NCBI GenBank assembly: GCA_036852015.1
Contig: JAANDG010000344.1
Coordinates: 62,001-126,000 of the forward strand
Reading direction: 5' to 3'
Origin: Pelodera strongyloides
Taxonomy: Eukaryota > Nematoda > Chromadorea > Rhabditida > Rhabditidae
Length of the DNA stretch: 64,000 bases
Notes under the pieces: generated by a model
Database searches by the model: none
What the model was told of the DNA's origin: nothing
The model's input: the letters and a program-made list of their open reading frames with translations, nothing else
Made by a program: the position numbers and the translations under genes
Part shown: one piece after another, positions 29,289 to 40,387 of the stretch
How positions within the stretch are numbered: position 1 is the stretch's first letter
Layout: each line of letters starts with the position of its first letter

Positions 29289-30974
29289 TGCACCTCCTGA
29301 AGAAGCTAGATGACACTTTTAAAGCGGTATGACACGTGGTTGGTAATATGTAATACAATGTAGCACAGGAAAAGAGGCAATTTCATGATATAAAATTTGC
29401 ATATATAATACAAAAGAAAGCAATTGTCGAGTAAACTAAAGAGAATCCGCATACTATCAAAGGACGAAATGGAGAGAAATGTCTCTAGCCAGAAAGAGAA
29501 ACACATAGAGAGAGAACAACTAATAATGCATCCTAAAATACATGAAATAGACAAAACTATTCTTCCCACCATTCGTCGCACTTCTAGGCGAGTTGCTCAC
29601 ATAATTATACTTTGCGTAGGCCATGGATGCAGTTACAGTGGTGGTCATGAGTTCGCTGGTTATCTAGCTTATGAGTATATATGCCTGATATTGTCTTATC
29701 AGATTATCAGAACTGGGTTAGATTTGAGTTGAATTTCAATCAGCTGTTCTAGAGCATGTACTATGGTTATATATAAAGGAAAATTTCAGTTTACAATATG
29801 ACACACCAAAAGTAAAATGAGGACAAATACGGTTTTTCCAAGTGGTTAGCATAGTAATTGACAACTAAGGTGCACAAAAAAGGTCGACTTTTCTCTGCGA
29901 TTTCCGAGAAAGGTGTGGGTGTGTATGATATATACATAGTGTGGTATTGTACTTGACCATGGCGGGATATGAGTCACCTGTGTGAAAAAACCTCCCTATA
30001 TAAGATCTAGGGTGACCAGTGAACCATATAATTATGTGTATCATGGCATCAATCAGTTCAGCTCTTTTTTTGAAAATAAACAATTGATTAATCATTTTTA
30101 ACTTTTTCCACCATTGAACTTCCGCGACTGCGCTGCGCACCAAAGTCAGAAAAAAGGCTCGCGGCGAACATACGGCGCACATGTGGCGCTCTTTTCGAGT
30201 TACTGTAAACCTTATCGTCGGTGAAATAGAACCATGACCCATGGTTGCTGATATTGAATATAATTGTATCAACAGAAGGTTTCATCTAATAGCATGAACA
30301 CAAATGCTAACATAGGTCCAACAAATTTCCGTAAAAAAAACTCCTCAATACCTCAAAAACTACCGCCAAACTTATGAAACGATGCTCTGTTTGGTTGAAA
30401 GCCTCTATGTTGAAATGTTGACCAAACGTAGAATGCTTTACGTTTACATATAGAAAAGGAGAGTTTCACACTTTATGATGACAAAGCGTATAAACAAATA
30501 AAAGAGGGACCAAGAATGCCACGCGCTATATGGTTTATGATGATCGTATTTGACTGACATAGTGGTTAAGTGATAGTGAGAGAAACGTGGTGAAGCGGGG
30601 GAAGTTTATTCACCGAGATACGGAGGTAGGAACTTTCCCAAGCATGAAAATGGTAAGGTAAGGTAAGGTACTATTATGAGCATAATGCGACCAGTTGCAC
30701 TATTGATAAAGTTAGGCAGAAATTTTCACGTATAACACATTTAAAAGCAGTTACAGTTGTCCATAATTCGTTTCTAAGCCAACTTGTGCGGTACGTATCG
30801 TATATGTTGATACCCGTAGTCAAAAAAAAAATCTTTCATATGTTAATGTTATAACCTAAATGTTTTTTACAACTATAAAGACAACTAGGCTATGACAGTC
30901 AGATATGAAAGATCTTATCTTTGAGCAAGGTTATCAAGACATACACTAGACACGCCACAATTATCTAGTAAGCA

Positions 30975-31069
30975 AAAGTAAGACGTGCGAACTTTCTCTC
31001 GACCCAGATTCGAACCACTGACCCCTTTCCCAGAGTTTAACAGTTCTATTCACTGCGCCAATAATCTAT
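30975..31069 (-). repeat. tRNA-like / SINE remnant
   Basis: On the minus strand TGGCGCAGTGAATAGAACTG precedes a B-box-like GGTTCGAATC with tRNA-like spacing. Acceptor stem complementarity is poor, so I read it as a SINE head or tRNA pseudogene. Confidence 0.35.
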
Positions 31070-31875
31070 AGGAGTTTTATGGCCCGCGAACGGGCCATAA
31101 AACGGAGAATCATAATGTGGTGGGAAAACCGGAATCGCAAGAATAAGAAATGGGAAATAAGACACCTTGTTAAAGCGGTATAACAACTATTTTCTGAAAT
31201 TAAAGAAGCCTTGCGATTCCTGGACAAGAAATAATATAAATGCACTGTTCAACTAAGGAACAGTCAAGATACACTGGAAACGGAGAAACCTTTTATATTT
31301 TTTTTTGGATTTGACGTTCTTCTTCATAAAATATGCAGAAGTGGTCAGTTCGTCGAGTGAACTCGCTAATAAGGGTAAAACTCTGAATTCTGAAATTGAG
31401 AACGACTTTTGGGTAAGAATGACTATACTAAAGAGCTGAGAGTGGACAACTGAATTCTTACGCATTTATGCTGATTTGCTCGAATTTAGCTCGATTTTTT
31501 ATGCTAATTTATTGTCATTTGTAGGCTGCATAAGAATGATGGTGTACTAGATGTGTTTCAAAAACCGAAGTCAGTAAGAATGGCGGTACTTAGGCCTTCT
31601 CGCCGAAGTTGCAAACCCATCGTTATTTGATTAGTCTCACTAGCCATGTTTTCAGTTTTTATTTCATCTGTTTTCAGCAGCAGACCCCAGACAGCCCAAC
31701 AACTACTAACAAACAAAATATATGCTTGTTTATGTGAAGCGTAATCCAGGATCCAGGGCCTAGGACTAGAGAAAGAGGTGCTGGGGTGAAATATAAAGAT
31801 TTAGAAAGTAGAATACATATCAACATATGAACCAAATATGTTTACGCAACACTGAACGACCAATTTAGTTGTGGT

Positions 31876-32054
31876 TTAAAGCGACATAACGGCCGGTTTT
31901 TGAAACTTATGATGGAAAACCTCAATCCAATGTATTTATGAGAATTGGTAGTGAGCTGAGCTCGATTTTTATTCCCAACATAAACAATTGCATGTGATGC
32001 ACGGGTTGCAATTTCCAAAATCCGTTTCAGAAACCTGCTTTTATACCGCATTAA
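31876..32054. mobile_element. TTAA-type hairpin MITE, family A (diverged)
   Basis: Starts TTAAAGCGACATAACGGCC and ends CTTTTATACCGCATTAA. The interior is diverged but keeps GAGCTCGATTTTTATTC. Confidence 0.6.
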
Positions 32055-32336
32055 ACGTTACATAAACAAAACGAAAAGATTTTTTTTTCAAAACTGTCCG
32101 ACTGTTGCGCCCCCTCGTATTTGTATTGATCTCGATAAAATTGAACCAATTTTATGTTATAGAGTGGGAAACATGCACGCTAATGTAAGACTCTAGTAAA
32201 ACATCCTAAAAGAGATTTCTTAATTTAATTTTTATAAAAAAAAGTAGAAGAACTTTATAGGGAAACATTCATCGCTAATAAAGGCGAGTGAAACATTGTA
32301 CTCTTTTGAGATTTTTATTTTAATAATACTAAAACT

Positions 32337-32493
32337 TTAAAGCGAAATACCGGCCGGTTTTTGAAACGCATCGTGAACAACTGAATTCTGAACAACGGAT
32401 TTTTTTATTCTAATTTATGTTCATTTGCATACGTTGCATAAGAATGCTGGTCTACTCTATGTGTTTCAAAAACCGGCCGGTATTTCGCTTTAA
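32337..32493. mobile_element. TTAA-type hairpin MITE, family A (157 bp)
   Basis: Ends TTAAAGCGAAATACCGGCC and, inverted, GGCCGGTATTTCGCTTTAA; outer 25 bp nearly perfect inverted repeats. Subterminal TTTTTGAAACGCATCG and GATGTGTTTCAAAAACC. Confidence 0.8.
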
Positions 32494-32998
32494 TAATAAA
32501 AAAAATTGGAAGAGTTCCAAAATCGTACAGTCACCATGTTTTGGTGGAAACTTTGAACGAACTGGTTATACGGTAATCCGAAATACTCAGACAAAGTACT
32601 GTCGGTATACGGAGTGACCAGTTATGCAAGCTATAAAAGGAGAGAGAGAGAGAGAGAGAAATAGAGGTCTTACATATAAAGAGAGAAACAGAGAAATAGA
32701 GGAGGAAACCCTCAAAGGCTTATAGCGCGTGCAAACGCTTAATATTTAGTCATGGTACCTATCCTATACGTATCTGTAAAACAGGTCGTAGGATACTGGT
32801 ATAAAACCTGTACATAAAGGGGGTGTACAAACTCGTAGGGGATCTCGCTGCTTTTTGCATGTGATATTAATAAAGTGAGAATAAGAAATAGTAGTACAAA
32901 AACTATTTTTTTTCTCGCTTCACATGAATGCTGAGAACTCCACGAGCCCCTAAAGCCAATGGCACAGCCAGAATCAGACGAAAAATACGTAGAAGCGA

Positions 32999-33180
32999 TT
33001 AAAGCGAAATACTGGTCGGTTTTTGAAACACATCGAGAACACCAGCATTCTTATGCAGCCTATGCAGATAACAATAAATTAGAATAAAAAATCGAACTAA
33101 ATTCGAGCAAATTAGCATAAATACGTAAGAATTCAGTTGCCCACGAGGCGTTTCAAAAACCGGCCGGTATTTCGCTTTAA
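32999..33180. mobile_element. TTAA-type hairpin MITE, family A (182 bp)
   Basis: Starts TTAAAGCGAAATACTGGTC and ends GGCCGGTATTTCGCTTTAA; interior ATTCTTATGCAGCCTATGC as in the copy at 27814. Confidence 0.8.
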
Positions 33181-34269
33181 CCTAATTTCCAAGTTATTTA
33201 TCTTTCCTTTGTTAAGGCTTTAGGCCAAGGATGATGCAAAAAATCGTGGAATTTATTTGTTGTGTAGAACTCAGATAGCCACTAAAATGAAAAGGGAGTG
33301 ATCTACATGAGGGCTAGATTTTCACTGTGGCGGTTTCTACTACAATAATTTGCAGAATACTTTCAGAAATCAATAAAGCTAGTTAACAGGTGATTCTTGT
33401 GTGCGGCAGCTATTCTTTGCGGGGAACAATTCAGACGAGTGGGCGGGACTTATTCTCTTGCGGGAACGGCAGAGTATGTGTCCCAGAGGGCCAGATGACG
33501 ACGTGCATTCTAATTCTGAAAACAACCCCTTCACATCGCCCCGCCCCCTTCCACCCGGGCCCAACGCCCATTGGCCGAATTCAAAAGTCCCGAAATGGCG
33601 CGAAGCTGAAATTTTGGCTGGATTAGGCAGTGTTGTTTGTTCAATGTTTTAGCGCGGATATGGATACATGTGGAGAGTATGGATATACATGATTGGACGT
33701 GGTGAGAATGCAGCTTATGTAAGATAAGTAAGTTGATGTGGCGATGAGAGGCAACATTTTCCCCAACTAGGTACACGGCGGTGTGCCAGAAATGAGCGGA
33801 GGAGCCCGCAGGGGCTGCGCCCGGAATGCTCAAATGAGGTAGAAAACCCCAGGATAGTCGGGCCAAATGTGCGCTATCGATGCGCCAACACCATCGCCTT
33901 TCGCGCGCCTTTGATGAACCCAGAAAACTGCAGGAGCGGAAGGGGCGCACTATATATTTTTGAGCCGCGTCTGGCCTTCTACACGAAGCTCTTCAACGAA
34001 TCACTTCATCCTGGAAAGAAAATCGCGGCCTTTTTATTGCAATCATATTTTCGTGCACAACTACGGTACAATACGTTTTTTTGATAGATTTAATATGTAG
34101 TATTAGGTTACAGACTACGTTTGTACGAACGGAATATTGAATGGAGACGTTTATTTGATATTCAGAACACGGCATTGATTTGTGACGACTAAAGCTTATT
34201 GGAGATACAGGCGCATTCATGTTTATATTTTTTATAGAACCCGGGAATTCAACAAGACGGACCGATCAC

Positions 34270-34328
34270 TTTGTCACTTGTGTCACATGTTGTCACACAT
34301 GTGTCACACGAGACTTTGTCACATGTTG
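34270..34328. repeat. GTCACA-rich direct/inverted repeat
   Basis: Five copies of TGTCACA(TG) and ACTTTGTCAC in 60 bp. Function unknown. Confidence 0.5.
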
Positions 34329-35115
34329 TTATCAATGACCAACAAAACCTAGTTTAGCGCCCTAAGTTGTCCGGGAACACGGTGGATAGTCCGGAGTTTT
34401 CGAACTGAGGATTACTCCGCTGGTGGGCCTCCTTGCTATGAAATTTTCCGGTAATGCTCCTTAGCGCTTCATCGTTTTGCTACATCACAATTTAGCATTA
34501 GTTTTAAACCAATTTCGCTTTCAGCCCTTTCGCGCACCGCTGGCGCTCAATCCGCGAACGGGATATGCGGGTCTTTTTGCGCGGCAACAGGGCGAAATTT
34601 TGTGTTGTATACCTAAACTACAAAAGTTAGGAAGGAAACGAATACCATTGAAGCTTCATTTATGCATACGACGGCAATTTTTCAATTCCGAACGCTGTTT
34701 TTGTCCTTTTTAACCTATCGACCCCATCATGAATGTATGCCCGAAACAAGCGCCGTTTGAGTTTTTTTCCTCGACCTTTTTATTTCAAAAATTCGGCTGT
34801 AGTGGGGTGGTTCCGGGAAATATTCACCACAGGGTACATTTACCGCGAGGTAGTTACAATAAAATACTTGTCAGATATATGGAGCTCGTCTATTTGCAAA
34901 TACTGTGAAAATTATAGTTAAAAATATTCACAATGTCGTCAGCATCAATCGTCAACCGAAACATGGATTTTTGCAACAATTGCATAAGGTAACACCCATA
35001 AAATTCATTAAAAATTCAGTGGTAACTGTTGCATAGTAACTTATATGGGCAGGTTCTTCGCTACCTGCGACGAGGTCAAATGCTAGGTTTTGCTTTGCGA
35101 CACACACGACATTCT

Positions 35116-35243
35116 GAGGCCATATTCACCACTCAATATGGGGAATTCCCCCGTCTTTTTCTCTGCGTGCCCCACGTTAGACTGCTACTTTCTGTCCCCA
35201 GGGAATATTTCCCCGAGGGAATCGGTGCGGTGAATACGGCCTC
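35116..35243. mobile_element. GAGGCC..TTCACCA foldback MITE
   Basis: Ends GAGGCCATATTCACCACTC and, inverted, GGTGCGGTGAATACGGCCTC; core TTTTTCTCTGCGTGCCCCAC and CCCAGGGAATATTTCCCC. Confidence 0.75.
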
Positions 35244-35344
35244 GGGACACGAGACTGTGTAAAATACGACACAGTTTTAACACCATTTGCACATTCTTGA
35301 CATCAAACGCTCAGAAAGAGCGTTTGATGTCGGTGACTCTGTTC

Positions 35345-35430
35345 GTCTTAGGCGGGTCGCCAGCTAAAATATTTGCACCCGCGAACCCGCTCAGCTAAAA
35401 TATTTCTACCCGCGAACCCGCCAGCTAAAA
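35345..35430. repeat. Three-unit tandem repeat, about 30 bp period
   Basis: Units contain CGCGAACCCGC and CAGCTAAAATATTT. Three units only, variable spacing and no leader or cas genes: a minisatellite, not CRISPR. Confidence 0.6.
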
Positions 35431-35855
35431 TATTTCCATTGCCTAATTCGCTGGCGAAAGTAAACTACTGTAGGCGCTTCGCGGGTTAAAATTATGTGGC
35501 AAATTGTGCGGATATACTGTAGGATCGTGCAAACAGAACAGTATTCCGGTCCGATTGATTTTCATCAAAAAACTTGTCATTTTTCTTCAGAGTTTTGAGT
35601 TGTTTCTATGTTTTGCCATTTTCTTTGTTGTGTAAGTATTTGTTGTTGTTATTTTTAAAGTGTACGAAGAACAAGTCAGTGTTTCATACCTGGCCTGAAT
35701 TTCAGAAACAAAGTAAACGTTTGATTCGGTCACTTTGGAGTTCAATGAAATGACTTATACATTTTACTTTCTTTAGCTATTTCTCCTCGTTGATATCCGT
35801 ATTATTCCATGTAGTTTACTACATTTGTGGTGAACAAAGAGTGTTTTCTTTTTAG

Positions 35856-36639
35856 GCTCGGAAGCTAGCCTGGTTGGCCGTCCGTTCAGGCACAGACAGT
35901 CTAATGAAGAGGGATTCGAATCATTCGAAAGGAAGAGACGACAAAAAACATGCCAGTAAACGGATGAAGAAGGACGGTACGTCCTTGAAAATGGGAATAG
36001 ATAGAATCTTCGAGCTTCATATGACTTTTTTTACAGTGCGTTAGGAAAGAATTGTTTTTTTTTCATATATGTACGGAACGAATTGGTTTATATAAGTCCA
36101 AACATCTTACGGGGTGCTTAAAAAAACTCGAGGTTTCGACCCACTCTATTTACTTACAATTTACGTATAGTGATGGTTAAGAGGTGTGTGTGCGTGAGGT
36201 TACCGCCCCTCCTCAATCGACCATTTTACTGAACCCGCAGTCATCTCAATTTTAAAGTGTATACGTTTTTTTAGGGAACGTATGACGGCCAACGACCACA
36301 TGAAGCTAAGGGAACCACGTCTCAAGCCCGTTACTATGCGAAGGACAAAGTTAAAGCTATAAGATGTCACTATGCACAAGGTTTGTCTGTGCCGTATTTT
36401 CGAGTCATTTGATCGTTTTTTTGTGCTCGTTGTTGACGAATTATTTTACCTAGTCGCCGCACTCCGTTCATTCGTATAACCGATGCACGTGTATCCAATC
36501 AGACGCAAGGCTGAGTTTTATATTATGTATTGCACCTAGTAATGATAGAATGATCCGTATCCGTCTCTAATTATATTTCTCACGCGGTTGTTTTTCAGGG
36601 AATAGGAAATCGGACCTTCGATGGGCGGAGAAACGTTAG
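35856..36639 (+). other. Candidate exons of an unrecognised small gene
   Basis: Three segments have good splice signals: 35856-35976 (TTTTTAG acceptor, GACG|GTACGT donor), 36275-36380 (TTTTTTAG, CAAG|GTTTGT) and 36599-36639 (TTTTTCAG, in-frame stop). The second and third join in phase (..AKDKVKAIRCHYAQ..WAEKR stop). The first and third also join in phase from an internal ATG, giving a Lys/Arg-rich peptide (MKRDSNHSKGRDDKKH..). All three together do not stay open, so either the middle exon is alternative or the model is wrong. No family recognised. Confidence 0.3.
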
Positions 36640-37804
36640 ACTTCATCATCAGGATCGCACAAGGCTGCACACTGCATTCTTCTATGTGCCAGATCGCCGA
36701 TCCTCGTCCTCGAGCATCTTGCTTAGCCCAATTATTTGTTTCGTCCGACATTTTGCCATTTAGTCGTCGCCGTTTGTTAACAAATTAACTTTTTATTGTG
36801 ATTGTGTTCATTAATAATATATTAATCTAAGTTGTTCGCTCCTTGATTACAAAATTTGGCATGCTTATTAGTGTTTATGTAGACACTTGCCTGGTGTCCC
36901 TATCATAGGAATGGAGTTTGTATGTTTGTAGCTGCAATGACAATTATTAGCACGCGGCAATTCCCGGTTTCTTAATATTTTACTTTGTATCACATAAGGT
37001 TGGTAGTTGTACTTCCTTCGCATTTTTGTTGATGGTCTATCTTTATCTTGGTTCATTGTCTTCGAACGTTACTTTTGATCGAAAATGGTTACTGTGCCAC
37101 TAGGTATAAGTAGGACTATGATTATGATGGTTGTACTCGGATTTTCACTATTTATTTTGATGTTGATTTCAAAGTCTGCTAAATGAGTGGAGAGCTAGGG
37201 GGAGGACTGATTGCGTCTGATAGGGACACTAATTTTTAGCCAGTGTATTTATCTTGGAACACCTGCACTGAACGATTGGTTGCGTTTTTACTGTTTGTTT
37301 CAGTTGTTTGCACATAAAAGAATTCGCGCATCATTTGTTGTCTATGAATATGGTTTATTTGTGTGGTGTGTTTATTATTAATTCGTAGTTTATAGCGTGG
37401 TTGAATATTCTCCCTTGTCTGCGTCTCTCCGGCGAGAGGGGATGCTACACTATTTGTAGCAAAACAGCGAAGCGCCTAGCGAAAATAATTCAATTGACAC
37501 ATCCGCCATGCAGGTGGACAGGCGGTTCGCCATTATTTTCGCTGGGCGGTCCGCCAAAAACGAACGCAGGAGTAGATTGCTGGCTTTGCTGCACATTGTC
37601 TATGTCCTTTGTTTAGTACCCAATTAGCTAAGTTACATTAGAATTAGGAAAAATAACGTGAACAACCATATAATAATATAATGATAAATCTTTATTGGTC
37701 GATGGATGAGGCCAAGAAAAATGGGGCAAAAACGAAGTAATATTCAAATATTTACTAATGCGTAAAACGAGTGCATTCATATGACGAAAGATTGAAAGTA
37801 ACAG

Positions 37805-38076
37805 TCACACGGGAATCACATCCTCTAACGTGTTACTAACTGCTGCGGCAAGCTACACGGCGAGCGCGTTGTTGCCGCAGAGAAAAGCAGCACATGAGAG
37901 AATGTACTTTAAAAAACAGAAACTCTAATGTTACGAAATAACTAAATTTTGAGGAAAATAAATAATAATCACATGGGAAGCACATCCTCTAATGTGTTAC
38001 TAACTGCTACGGCAAGCTACACGGCCAGCGCGTTGTTGCCGCAGAGAAAAGCAGCACATGAGAGAATGCACTTTAA
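37805..38076. repeat. Tandem duplication, 164-bp period
   Basis: The segment beginning TCACACGGGAATCACATCC (37805) recurs as TCACATGGGAAGCACATCC (37969), with CGCGTTGTTGCCGCAGAGAA in both. The second unit is broken by a MITE at 38077. Confidence 0.75.
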
Positions 38077-38337
38077 TGGGGTTTGCAAGTATGCCCGATT
38101 TTCCTTGCAAGTATCGAAAAATTTACCGTATCTTGGCACTACACGAACATATCTACAGGCAGTTTTTACGACCGATCGCCACGGGACCATTTGTCCGGCA
38201 AATGATTTGCTTTGTTGGCGGATTTTCTATAGTGTGGATGTGTCAAAGTTACGGTAAATTGGTGTAAAACGCACACGATTTCGCGAATTGATACTTGCAA
38301 GGAAAACTCGCGGTTTTTGGCATACTTGCAAACCCCA
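38077..38337. mobile_element. Harbinger-like MITE (261 bp)
   Basis: Ends TGGGGTTTGCAAGTATGCC and, inverted, GGCATACTTGCAAACCCCA are a perfect 19-bp TIR. TAA on both sides looks like the 3-bp TWA target duplication of PIF/Harbinger elements. The unbroken tandem unit at 37805 shows the empty site. Confidence 0.7.
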
Positions 38338-38450
38338 TAACTAACGTATACTCTAATGACACAAAATTAATTTGGCGAAAAATTAATACGAGTCACACTT
38401 AATTACGTTCTCTAAAGTAGTCAACTTACGGATATGATCTTCTGCGTACT

Positions 38451-39042
38451 TCGGTAGGGGGTCGAATGTATACTAGCTTCCGTCCTTATCTTGACTGTAT
38501 TTTTCCCGCGAATAAACAATCGGTGGAAATTCTTTCACTGAGAACCAAGCATGATAACAGTATAAGTAAGTAAGTTTATGTACATATAATTTTTGAGATT
38601 TTTGAGAAATGATATCATTTGAAATTTTAAAAAAATACACATGAATTTTTGAATAAAAAAAAGAACAGGTGTGAGGTTACTACAGGAAAGACAGAAACAA
38701 ATAAAGGACTACAGTAAGTTAAGAAAACGAACAGTAAAGGCGAAACTTACTGCACGGGAGTCCTCCTTGGGCGTCTTGAAGAACCAAGTCTTCTTTGGGA
38801 TCATCGGAGTGGCTGGCTGTGAAGGTTCGGCAAGTTTATCTTCAGTCTCTATCGTGGCCCTCAGTATCGGACTTAACCTTCTCTTGACCGCACATTATCA
38901 CTCTGAAACGAATGGATAAAGACAAGCATGAAAATGAGTGGAGAAAGTAAGAAAGATACTATGAAATATACTGGGAAGTAGAAAACTTACAATAATCAGG
39001 AGAGATGGGTTTTTTCTTTCGCAGAGGCAGAGAAGAGGTCGA
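38451..39042 (-). other. Candidate exons of an unrecognised gene
   Basis: Minus-strand segments with donor sites: an ATG exon near 39042 (MSTSSLPLRKKKPISPDY, donor GTAAGT), a segment ending near 38755 (PMIPKKTWFFKTPKEDSRA, donor GTAAGT) and one ending near 38451 (HSTPYRSTQKIIS, donor GTAAGT). The first junction does not keep phase with any strong acceptor, so the gene model is incomplete or degenerate. No family recognised. Confidence 0.28.
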
Positions 39043-40387
39043 CATGGGTATTGGGTATGATCCGATATTCCCAGAGCGGTTCAGTTCGTAATCTGGAATC
39101 CGCCGTTCGTGTTCCAGAATTCAGTCTTCATTGATCTTCAGTGTCAACCCAAAATCCAAGTTCAAGCCAGGGCACGGACATATTTTCTGAAATATTTGTC
39201 GTCAGGTTCGACATAATACAAGGCCAATCGGTTTCAAGAAAACAATAAAAAACGACAATTGGGGCTCGGATAATATGGAAAAAACTTTATACAAATAACA
39301 AGTGTATAACTTAATATAATATAATATGGAATAGTATCAATTTTTAGAATAATAATAATAATAATCATAATGAGATAGGGAGCTATGGACGAATATGGGT
39401 ATAGGGGGCGGGGCTGACCCAAAATAATGTTTTTCATTCCCAGAGCCATGAGCAGAGGCCAAGGGGGTGGGGGTGATTTCAACTGAGGCATAAGTCCCAA
39501 GGTGTGAGTTTCCCTGGGGATATATTCCCAGGGCGGGGTAGTCGGGGACTAGCTGGTGCTATTTGAATTTGAAAATAAATTAGCTGGAATTAGAGGAAAG
39601 AGACGACTGTTAATAATGTACACATCTCACGCCGCTCTCACGCGGCTTGCACGCCAAGTTGCGTCATTGCGGGAAATCCAGATGCGCTAACCTTCAAACG
39701 TTGTCTGAAGCAATAGAACCCTGCACTAACATTACAGAAGGATGATTACAATTAGCTTACGATGTTTTCCCAAAACTTAGAACACTCTTGATATAATTTC
39801 AACGCCCATAATTTAATTTTGACGTAACATGGGAACGGTGCCCAATTTCCAAGATATAGCAGCACAATTCCACGGGAAGATGACACATGGATTGGATTGC
39901 TATAGAAAATTTTCCAAGTAATTTCCCAAGTAACTCACAAACGAGTGATTACGTTTTTAATTATATTAGATTAATATGCTATCTTATAAAGTGCATTTTG
40001 TTTTAGTGGTACGGGAAATTCCAAATTATGTATTTTTAATAGTATTTGTAATGAGAATTTTGCCGTAGTGTTTGGATTTTAATTTTTTTTCGAAAAAGTC
40101 GGGCGCGCGCGCGGCGATGATGAGGTGCTTTCGCTTGTAGTTGTGTTTCTTCTTATCGTTTTTTCACAGATTTTACATGTCACTCACACACTGAATGCTG
40201 TGAATCATGAATAAGAAACTAAAAAAGTCCATTTCCGCTTTGCCTTTGTCCTTGCTTAATAATAGTGGTTGTCGTTGTTCGGTTTTCTTGTTATCTGTTA
40301 TATATTTTCCGCTTCACTTCGTTTCTACTCAATATTGTTTCACAATCGTCTTGCCCATTGTATTGAACCATTTGTATTTACAGGAGT
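39043..40387. other. Spacer upstream of CD2BP2
   Basis: No supported exon. Microsatellite AATAATAAT at about 39347-39366 and a partial GAGGCC-type fragment at about 39484-39545. The promoter or leader of CD2BP2 should lie here; a TTTACAG acceptor ends 4 nt before its ATG. Confidence 0.4.

Larger units (their letters stand above)
29300..35855. other. Gene-poor, repeat-rich spacer upstream of actin
   Basis: I see no supportable exon here. It should include actin's promoter and any 5' exon. At about 29994-30003 the minus strand reads CTTATATAGG, one base off the CArg-box consensus of actin promoters, but this may be chance. The spacer holds several family A hairpins, half-elements at 29318-29346 and 31172-31600, a GAGGCC element and tandem repeats, listed separately. 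Confidence 0.4.
36640..38450. other. Spacer with tandem duplication
   Basis: AT-rich, with no supported exon. It contains the 164-bp tandem duplication and the Harbinger-like MITE listed separately. Confidence 0.4.

Noticed and set aside
29994..30003. CArG-like box as the actin promoter
   Set aside because: One mismatch from consensus and unknown transcription start; mentioned in the spacer entry but not claimed.
33531..33950. 139-aa ORF on the minus strand
   Set aside because: No splice context, no recognisable domain, and an overlapping ORF on the other strand; likely chance in a GC-richer patch.
35345..35430. Regular repeats suggestive of a CRISPR array
   Set aside because: Only three units with uneven spacers in a eukaryotic genome; an ordinary minisatellite.
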